A stretch of 64,000 bases of DNA, taken from an uncultured Coriobacteriaceae bacterium (GTDB taxonomy: Bacteria > Actinomycetota > Coriobacteriia > Coriobacteriales > Atopobiaceae). The number at the start of each line of letters is the position of its first letter. Within the stretch, counting starts at the first letter, position 1. Made by a program: the position numbers and the translations under genes. Under the pieces are notes generated by a model. It worked only from the letters and a program-made list of their open reading frames with translations. It ran no database searches and was not told the origin of the DNA. The stretch is taken from contig CADCPM010000056.1 of NCBI GenBank assembly GCA_902803315.1, positions 62,001-126,000 on the forward strand, given 5' to 3'. Shown here in pieces: positions 59,101 through 64,000 of this stretch.

Positions 59101-60745
59101 CATCGTGGGTGCAGGCTCACACACCGTCACCATTCAGGGCAAAGGCAGCTACCAAGGGACCGCTACGGGCGTCTTTGTGGTTGAGCCCAAAAAGCTTACG
59201 CCCCCAAAGGCCAAGACGGGCCTCGTGTATAACGGGCAGCTGCAGACCGGTGTTCCCGAAGGCGCCGACTACACGCTCAGGAACGCCACGGGAGTCGATG
59301 CCGATAGTTACTTCTCCACGGTAGAAGTCAAGGACAAGGCCAACACGTACTGGGAAGACGACGGCGAAGACAACTCCATAGTCTATCGCACGTCCTGTCG
59401 TATCGAATGGTCCATCGCGCCGCGTTCGGCTTCCGAAGTGAGCGTTGCGATCCCAGGCTCATACGTGTACAACGGCTCGGCACAAACGCCAAAGCCAACG
59501 GTCACGTGGAACGGTGAGGCGCTCGATTCGGACGACTATACCGTGTCCTTCGCAAACAATGTGAACGCAGGCACGGCTACGGTTACCATCACCTGTGAGG
59601 ACGGAAACTTCAAGGGCGCCAGAACGGCAACGTTTAAAATCGCGCCGGCGTCGTTGAACGGCGCTACCATTACGGGGCTCTCGACATGCCTGTATTCCGG
59701 TAAGTTCCAGACGCCCAAGCCTACGGTAATGCTTGCTGGAAAGGTCCTGTGCGAGGGGATTGACTACACCCTCACCTACAAGAACAACCTCGACGTGGGC
59801 ACGGCCACGGTCATAGTAACGGGTAAGGGCAACTATGCTGGCGCCAAGGCGGCCACATTCAAGATCGAGAGCCCGCCTTGTGCCGTCACATATCGTTCGC
59901 ACGTGCAGAACGTTGGCTGGCAGAATTGGGTGCGCAATGGCGCCTTGAGCGGAACGAGCGGGCGGGGCCTGAGACTCGAGGGCATTAACCTCAAGTTGGA
60001 TGGACAGCCTTGCGCGGGGAGCATCGAGTATCGGTCGCACGCGCAGAACGTGGGTTGGGAGGACGCGTGGCGGCGTGACGGCGCCATGAGCGGTACCGCC
60101 GGCCGCGGTCTTCGCCTTGAGGCCATCCAGATTCGACTCACGGGTCAGATGGCCGAACACTACGACGTGTGGTATCGCGCCCACGCGCAGAATGTCGGCT
60201 GGATGGGCTGGACAAAGAATGGTGAACGTGCTGGTACCACGACCTATGGATATAGACTCGAGGGACTCGAGGTGCTGGTATTGAAAAAGGGAGCTGCGGC
60301 TCCCGGCGCCACGGCAAATGCGTACAGACAACATCTTGTTGGCTACAGCGCGCACGTGCAAAACGTTGGCTGGCAAGGACAAGTTACCGACGGTGTCGTG
60401 GGCGGAACGGTTGGTCGGTCGCTGCGACTCGAGGGGATGAGGATCGGACTGCAGCAGCAGCCCTATGCGGGAGGTATCGAGTATCGTGCCCACGTGCAGA
60501 ACCTCGGTTGGCAGGGTTGGGCGCGCAATGGCGCCTTGAGCGGAACGAGCGGGCGGGGCCTGCGCTTGGAGGCCATCCAGATTCGGCTTACGGGCCAGAT
60601 GGCCGAACGCTACGACGTGCGATATCGTGCCCACGTGCAGAACATTGGCTGGATGGACTGGGTCAGGAACGGAGAGGTTGCGGGAACTACCGGTCGCTCA
60701 TACCGACTTGAGGCAATACAGGTTCAACTGGTTCCCAAGGTGTGA
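56198..60745 (+). CDS. Secreted subtilase with Ig-like domains and six ChW repeats
   Basis: The 1,515-aa protein has a signal peptide (MRLRKHIRIIVPILLTLCVA), a Pro/Ala/Thr-rich stretch, a propeptide-like domain (YEPGVVLVTVREGTTPEQLL), a second low-complexity spacer, and an S8 protease with Asp334 (VDNGF), His373 (EHGMHVAGI), Asn in ASAGN and Ser554 (GTSMAAPHVAG). Then follow BIG2-like and MBG-like domains and six clostridial hydrophobic-W repeats (YRxHxQNxGWxxWxxNG...GxxGRxLRLE, from about residue 1229 to the end). No sortase motif is present; ChW repeats may bind the wall or host glycans. Standing alone between repeat DNA and a convergent operon, it is a candidate host-facing protease. Start 56198 follows GGGAGG. 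Confidence 0.9.
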   Translation: MRLRKHIRIIVPILLTLCVAIAVALHAQTPAGMPTQPASQPTSVGNAEQPAETPSPSEPATDSSNPAASVARDAESTQANEPASTTPAPETSASEPAASEGASPVREEIQRQALAAIPHVERPKVASNAAYEPGVVLVTVREGTTPEQLLQAMATAGVKSVERNDIEAVTDDLMMAKLAPNATIDDAIYELESTGVAKGAQPNYLYEIVGEQASASDGTESAAEPALEETAATSEDKTTGSTDAPKATNAPNLAAESTAQPEAQPTAQPEAQPAQTDDQPATTAQSTSSTAARDSLNDPHANKQWDLDSIDALDAWEFPPVKNATATVGVGIVDNGFNNFHEDLADNVQSTYNATTRESAPVYCPPGTPTVEHGMHVAGIVAATSNNGKGIGGVGFNHLKLSLVSLTSESDPTGISAGDVAAGFEYLMKNKNQYNIRVANMSIGGKTPSLPDANDDVILKKIDEAYAAGIVTVASAGNRTRYAEPPYINYPSDYDTVVSVINLQNTNSDDPKSVERRDGSNYNDKDETSKNISAPGTNIYSTYPSGYGEMSGTSMAAPHVAGVVGLMFTVNPNMTTTQAKNLLYSSARDIGEKGWDEQFGCGEVNASDAVRAAAAGTISGPEYLAAGSNATYTLGAKYTGWSFSSSSPSVLTVDSNGNATAVSAGIANVVASSGNSSISQRVTVFGPITGNSLVAKNGSEALVITTPDECGALSWEWESSSDSVATVTNNGVVHGKGAGNTTITATLASNSSVSLSYDITVYDALKTDVYVPKGGTAALTPDASGFTSPQMVWSSTNEQVATVDSAGKVTAKSVGGTVVSCTITEGSKTATNVWCVYVYGPIEGDSQVGIGQSTQLKVAGINNMPQDLQSGWTWSLGAGSSSEVATVSESGVVTGQAPGTVIVTATRGQMSFSREMQVTQATPISLANAKVSIPRQTYSGQKLTPVPVVTLNGVTLAAGVDYEVVDQNIVGAGSHTVTIQGKGSYQGTATGVFVVEPKKLTPPKAKTGLVYNGQLQTGVPEGADYTLRNATGVDADSYFSTVEVKDKANTYWEDDGEDNSIVYRTSCRIEWSIAPRSASEVSVAIPGSYVYNGSAQTPKPTVTWNGEALDSDDYTVSFANNVNAGTATVTITCEDGNFKGARTATFKIAPASLNGATITGLSTCLYSGKFQTPKPTVMLAGKVLCEGIDYTLTYKNNLDVGTATVIVTGKGNYAGAKAATFKIESPPCAVTYRSHVQNVGWQNWVRNGALSGTSGRGLRLEGINLKLDGQPCAGSIEYRSHAQNVGWEDAWRRDGAMSGTAGRGLRLEAIQIRLTGQMAEHYDVWYRAHAQNVGWMGWTKNGERAGTTTYGYRLEGLEVLVLKKGAAAPGATANAYRQHLVGYSAHVQNVGWQGQVTDGVVGGTVGRSLRLEGMRIGLQQQPYAGGIEYRAHVQNLGWQGWARNGALSGTSGRGLRLEAIQIRLTGQMAERYDVRYRAHVQNIGWMDWVRNGEVAGTTGRSYRLEAIQVQLVPKV

Positions 60746-60817
60746 CAGAGGGAAGCTTCTGTTGACACACCCAAAGCCGGCCGACCTCCGCGGGTGACCC
60801 TGCGCCCTCAGGTCTGC

Positions 60818-61894
60818 CTACCTCTCCGATACGCGAGCCAGCAGGCGTTCGTACGCGCGAGGTATGAGCTGCGGCACGTCGCGTAGCTGCAATCCTTGCA
60901 GCTCAATGAGCCCCTCCATGGTTGGCACCAGACGCAACGCCACATCCAGGGCGAGCACAAAGCCGTCGCTTTGAATGCCAAGGCGCTTTAGAGGCGTGGC
61001 CAATCGAGCGACAAGGGCCGTGAGGTCGCTGGTGGGAACATATGCCATAAAAGCCGCGCACGCGGTGGCAACGCTCAAGAGGCGCAAAGAGGATCGTGCG
61101 GTCTGCTCCAAGGCGGTTTGCGGAGACACGACGAGCTGTATCGCGAGGGTTACTACCACGAGCGCGAGCAGCGGTGCCATGCTTCGCAATAGGCGCTTTG
61201 GGTGTACGCGCGTCAGTGCGCAGAGAACGAGGCCCAGCGCGGCAAGCGCGCCGAGGACGCGCACGTCGTCAACGCGAAAGATGACTACCACGAACGCTAT
61301 GAGGCAAATAAGGAGCCATGCCGACGACCTTCGCAGGGGCCGTGCGGACACCTCGGAAACGCTGGCTGTCGCAACGGCGGCCGTCGCATCCTTGTTTGCA
61401 AGCGAGTCGTCGAGTCTGCCGGCGAGCACTCCGCAGATGGCTCCCGTAACGCATCCGGCCACCAAGAGCACGGGCGCCAAATACCAAACCGCCGTCGTGC
61501 CGAGCATCGCCTGCGCCACGAACAGTTGCCCGATCTCGTGGAGAATGGCTCCTACCACCGAGACCATCACAAGATGCATGCTGGGCAGCAAAGACAGTAT
61601 CGCCATTCCACAGAAGGCCAGGAGCGTCCCTGCGGCGGAGTAGGCCAACGTGAGGGGAGACCCAAACAGGAGGCCCAAGACGAGCACCTTTATGAGCGAG
61701 ATGCAAAAGGCACCGCTTATGTCGTGGTTGGCCAGCGCGGCAAGGACCGCGATGTTCGCAAGGCCAAGCTTTACGCCAGGAATGGGAATGGGCAAGAAGG
61801 CCTCGAGGTATCCAAGAAGTATGGCAAGGGCCGCGAGTACGCCTATGCGTGTCCAGCGCTGAATCTCGACGGGTGAAAGAGCGTTGCTTCCCAT
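60818..61894 (-). CDS. Gx-type ECF S component fused to a T-component-like domain
   Basis: The 358-aa protein has two membrane halves. The first (about residues 15-170: IGVLAALAILLGYLEAFLP, GVKLGLANIAVLAAL, KVLVLGLLFGSP) is a Gx/heptaprenyl-synthase-component-I type S component. The second (about 190-358: SSAWLLICLIAFVVVIF, LLSVATACAAFMAYVP, ALDVALRLVPTMEGLIELQGLQLRD) resembles a CbiQ/EcfT transmembrane coupling protein. Members next to ApbE have been linked to flavin export for extracellular redox proteins. No ATPase gene is adjacent. It starts one base after the NusG-II gene. Confidence 0.8.
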   Translation of the reverse strand: MGSNALSPVEIQRWTRIGVLAALAILLGYLEAFLPIPIPGVKLGLANIAVLAALANHDISGAFCISLIKVLVLGLLFGSPLTLAYSAAGTLLAFCGMAILSLLPSMHLVMVSVVGAILHEIGQLFVAQAMLGTTAVWYLAPVLLVAGCVTGAICGVLAGRLDDSLANKDATAAVATASVSEVSARPLRRSSAWLLICLIAFVVVIFRVDDVRVLGALAALGLVLCALTRVHPKRLLRSMAPLLALVVVTLAIQLVVSPQTALEQTARSSLRLLSVATACAAFMAYVPTSDLTALVARLATPLKRLGIQSDGFVLALDVALRLVPTMEGLIELQGLQLRDVPQLIPRAYERLLARVSER

Positions 61895-61895
61895 G

Positions 61896-62333
61896 CTAGC
61901 GCGCTACCAGGTCGACGTTCGGGCTGTCGCTTTCGTTCCAGCGCACGGCATTCTCGTTGAGCTGAGTAGACGCATCTCCCTGAGCCACGATTTCCACCCA
62001 CAGCTGGTGAGGAAGGCAGATGATCTGCTGCCCAGGTTGCGAGATGGGCTGCTGTTGGGTGCAGCTTTTGTGGGGACAGTCGGCTTCGGCCATGTGCGCC
62101 GCGCCGTCTTGGACAACCACGACGTTGCGTCCGAGTGACGTCTGCACTTCGCAGGTCTGATCTTGGGAGAGGGGAAGGCGTCGTTCGTTGCCATCCGCGT
62201 CGTGCACCACGGCAAAAAGTTGGCCGGCATCCGACGTGCGCCAGGGTCCAAAGAGCGCGAACACGACGGCCAGCACGGCGAGCACCACGATGCCCGCCAC
62301 AATGGTTGCTTTGTATTTTCCTATCCCTTGCAC
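61896..62333 (-). CDS. Membrane-anchored NusG domain II protein
   Basis: The 145-aa protein has an N-terminal membrane anchor (IVAGIVVLAVLAVVFALF) and a NusG_II domain outside (QLFAVVHDADGNERRLPL, ADCPHKSCTQQQ, ICLPHQLWVEI) with the paired Cys usual in this family. It is unrelated in role to transcription factor NusG. Its partner genes here (Gx transporter, divergent apbE) recur with it in many anaerobes. Confidence 0.85.
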   Translation of the reverse strand: MQGIGKYKATIVAGIVVLAVLAVVFALFGPWRTSDAGQLFAVVHDADGNERRLPLSQDQTCEVQTSLGRNVVVVQDGAAHMAEADCPHKSCTQQQPISQPGQQIICLPHQLWVEIVAQGDASTQLNENAVRWNESDSPNVDLVAR

Positions 62334-62458
62334 GCTGCTTGCCCGTCGTTCGATATTTCGTATCGTGGCAATTATAATTTACCAACGAAGCGTGTTCATG
62401 CGGCGTCGCTTGCGGGCTGGCATGGGCGAGAGGCACGAGCGCTAACGGGAGGGGGACC

Positions 62459-63448
62459 ATGCGCAACATCGAGCGTCGAGAGCTTGTGCGACTTGCCGTG
62501 GCTCTCATGGCCATGCCTCTGGCGGGCTGCAAGTCTGCCTCGCCTCCCTATGCGCAGCGCACGCTGTTCAACTTCAATACGGTGTGCGTGTTGGGCGGCA
62601 ACGTGGGCGAAGACGTCTTGGATGAGGCTCAGCGCCTCTGCGATCGCTTCGAGAAGCTCTTCTCGCGCACCATTGCGACTAGCGACGTAGCGCGAATAAA
62701 CGCCGCGAAGGGGGAGTCCTGCGAGGTGGATTCCCTTACGGCCGAGCTCATAGCAAAAGCTCTTGTCTACTGCGAGCAGTCCAAGGGGCTGTTTGACATA
62801 ACCATCGGTGCGGTAAGCGAGCTGTGGGGTTTTGTGGAGGGGGTCGTGCCCGACCCTGCCGCCATAGAAGCGGCATTGCCGCATGTGGACTGGCAAGGGG
62901 TGGAGGTGCAAAACAACGCGGTTCGTCTGCGTGACCCCTTGGCGCGTCTGGATCTTGGCGGCATCGCCAAGGGGTTTATGGCCGACAAACTCATAGAGCT
63001 GTTTCGCCAGCGGGGAGCCACCAGCGCGTTTGTGAACCTTGGCGGCAACGTAAAGGTGTGGGGAACGAACGAGCGGGGAGAGCCGTGGAGCGTGGGCGTG
63101 CGTGACCCATCAAGCAAGAGCGGCGAGCGTGTGGTCGCCCGCGTGCGCACCACGGATGGGTCGGTGGTGACGAGCGGCCTCTACGAGCGCAGCTTCGAGC
63201 GGGACGAGCGCCGCTACTGGCACATCCTGGATCCCAGAACGGGATACCCCGCGCAGACCGACGTGGAGTCGGCCTCGGTGTTTAGCGTCGCCTCGATTGA
63301 CGGCGATGGATATACCAAGCCGCTCTTCATGCTACCGCGCGAAGAGGCGTTGGCGTTCGCGCAAGAGCCTGCCGGCGTTGAGGCGTTGCTGCTTTTTGCG
63401 GATGGCAGCGTTGCCATGACGCCAAATTCCTCGTTCACCCTAACTTAG
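62459..63448 (+). CDS. apbE: FAD:protein FMN transferase ApbE (lipoprotein)
   Basis: The 329-aa lipoprotein (lipobox PLAGC, Cys22) covalently attaches FMN to Thr of extracytoplasmic proteins. TRTIATSDVARINAAKG-like region, FDITIGAVSELWGF, LGGIAKGFMADKL, FVNLGGNVKVWG and WHILDPRTGYPA are family blocks; metal-binding residues are in place. The last codons and stop are made by a GGGGACAGTCCCC-family element (ACCCTAACTTAG). No obvious flavinylation target lies in the window. Confidence 0.92.
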   Translation: MRNIERRELVRLAVALMAMPLAGCKSASPPYAQRTLFNFNTVCVLGGNVGEDVLDEAQRLCDRFEKLFSRTIATSDVARINAAKGESCEVDSLTAELIAKALVYCEQSKGLFDITIGAVSELWGFVEGVVPDPAAIEAALPHVDWQGVEVQNNAVRLRDPLARLDLGGIAKGFMADKLIELFRQRGATSAFVNLGGNVKVWGTNERGEPWSVGVRDPSSKSGERVVARVRTTDGSVVTSGLYERSFERDERRYWHILDPRTGYPAQTDVESASVFSVASIDGDGYTKPLFMLPREEALAFAQEPAGVEALLLFADGSVAMTPNSSFTLT

Positions 63449-63510
63449 GGACAGTCCCCAAGTTAGGATTACGCAAAACCCTAACTTGGGGACTGTCCCT
63501 AAGTTAGGGT
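63437..63510. repeat. Inverted repeat, GGGGACAGTCCC family, overlapping apbE end
   Basis: Arms of about 31 nt (63437-63467 and 63480-63510) pair around a 12-nt loop. The left arm begins inside the coding region, three codons before the stop, and provides the TAG. Confidence 0.9.
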
Positions 63511-63576
63511 TGCTGCCCGAAAGGAAAGATTCCCCAAGGATGTATGGCGTCGTGCCACGAATGTTATTATGAAGTC

Positions 63577-64000
63577 ATGAAACGGTCATCTCTCTTTCGC
63601 ATACCCAACTATCCTGCTTGGTTTGGGGCCGACACCTTCCTTTTGGCGGGCTCGGCGGTGCATTGGATCGTGCTGTCGGTTATGGCCTACGACCTTTCGG
63701 GTTCGGTGGCGGTGGCTGGGTGGTTTTCCACGGTTCGCGGCATTGTGAGCGCCATTGCCCAAATTACGGGTGGGACCTTTATCGACCGACACGACCATCG
63801 CAAGCTCATACTCGTGCAGGCCGGCGTGTGCGCGCTGTTGTGGATGCTCATGGGAATCCTGTTCGTGTTTGGCCGGCTCACCTTTGCCTGGTTTGCGGGG
63901 CTGTGCTTGTGCTCGTCGTCTATCTTTGGCTTTTTGGGTGGCACCACCAACGCCGCGCTCATTCGTGTGGTGGGGTCGAAACGCTATGCGGAGGCGGAAA
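63577..64000 (+). CDS. MFS transporter, 5' part (cut by window end)
   Basis: The frame opens MKRSSLFRIPNYPAWFGAD and stays open to the window end (141 codons). Hydrophobic segments alternate as in the first four helices of a major facilitator; GGTFIDRHDHRKLIL is the conserved loop between helices 2 and 3. It resembles MFS drug exporters of Gram-positives, but the substrate is unknown. No clear Shine-Dalgarno site is present. Confidence 0.8.
   Translation, partial: MKRSSLFRIPNYPAWFGADTFLLAGSAVHWIVLSVMAYDLSGSVAVAGWFSTVRGIVSAIAQITGGTFIDRHDHRKLILVQAGVCALLWMLMGILFVFGRLTFAWFAGLCLCSSSIFGFLGGTTNAALIRVVGSKRYAEAE

Noticed and set aside
1-64000. Prophage, integrative element or insertion sequence
   Set aside because: No integrase, transposase, capsid, portal or conjugation gene is visible; the mobile-looking DNA consists of short non-coding repeats only.

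Overview
The window is high-GC bacterial DNA whose gene set fits a gut or oral anaerobe of the class Coriobacteriia (Actinomycetota), probably an Olsenella/Atopobium-like member of Atopobiaceae. This is inferred from gene content (orphan [FeFe] hydrogenase, Gx-type transporter next to NusG-II and ApbE, trehalose PTS, many S/T-rich surface proteins), not from any 16S sequence. About 55 genes or gene remnants, one tRNA and an unusually dense set of short non-coding inverted repeats can be read. No transposase, phage gene or CRISPR array is visible.

Bases 1-7272 form a perfect, spacer-less palindrome centred at 3636/3637. Each arm carries gltS, a 52-aa small gene and a GltD-like oxidoreductase, and the tail of a truncated LysR gene. 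It may be a fold-back assembly artefact at a contig end. Bases 7.0-9.4 kb are a zone of decay: truncated LysR, a frameshifted alcohol dehydrogenase, and a small RiPP locus in which an intact three-repeat ACGT-type precursor (8646-8750) sits before a radical SAM/SPASM maturase that has lost its middle and its C-terminus.

Bases 9.4-13.2 kb hold a lectin-fold protein, an endonuclease-like orphan and an AAA-ATPase/nuclease. Bases 13.2-18.9 kb form a tight five-gene operon: an asparagine-synthetase-like amidotransferase without glutaminase domain, PgeF/YfiH, a MATE-family flippase fused to an anti-sigma-type ATPase domain, a C39-like cysteine peptidase and MurE. I read it as a candidate peptidoglycan-precursor modification operon. 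It faces a peptidoglycan-binding protein, a polyprenyl synthase and galE on the other strand, so this part of the window is largely cell-envelope biology.

Bases 22.4-28.8 kb contain a second endonuclease-like paralogue, an eight-copy repeat cluster, a 32-aa membrane peptide and the trehalose system (treR, treC, treP) with a shared putative operator. Bases 28.9-41.7 kb are mostly housekeeping: tatD, comF, a solute-binding lipoprotein, hpf, degV, a dehydrogenase, a NYN-LOTUS protein, a HEAT protein, two paralogous SurA-like anchored proteins, purine nucleoside phosphorylase, tRNA-Thr(CGU), a yaaA remnant and ilvE. Bases 41.9-56 kb hold hisS, thpR, an [FeFe] hydrogenase, a HAD phosphatase, two CapA paralogues, an HlyD-like adaptor, aspS and a polysaccharide flippase. 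Bases 56.2-64 kb carry a 1,515-aa secreted subtilase with six ChW repeats, an S-plus-T ECF transporter fusion with NusG-II and ApbE neighbours (flavin/redox theme), and the start of an MFS transporter.

Intergenic DNA is occupied by at least seven repeat families: hairpins with a GGGGAC(A/G)GTCCCC core that often supply gene stop codons, hairpins with a GGGGAGTATCCCC core, a 195-bp MITE-like element, a conserved palindromic core nested in long but different self-complementary arms, a GTGCGCAC family with 64-bp tandem copies, an alternating GCCGTTTGTTCGG cluster, and a GGGAAATGAAT pair.
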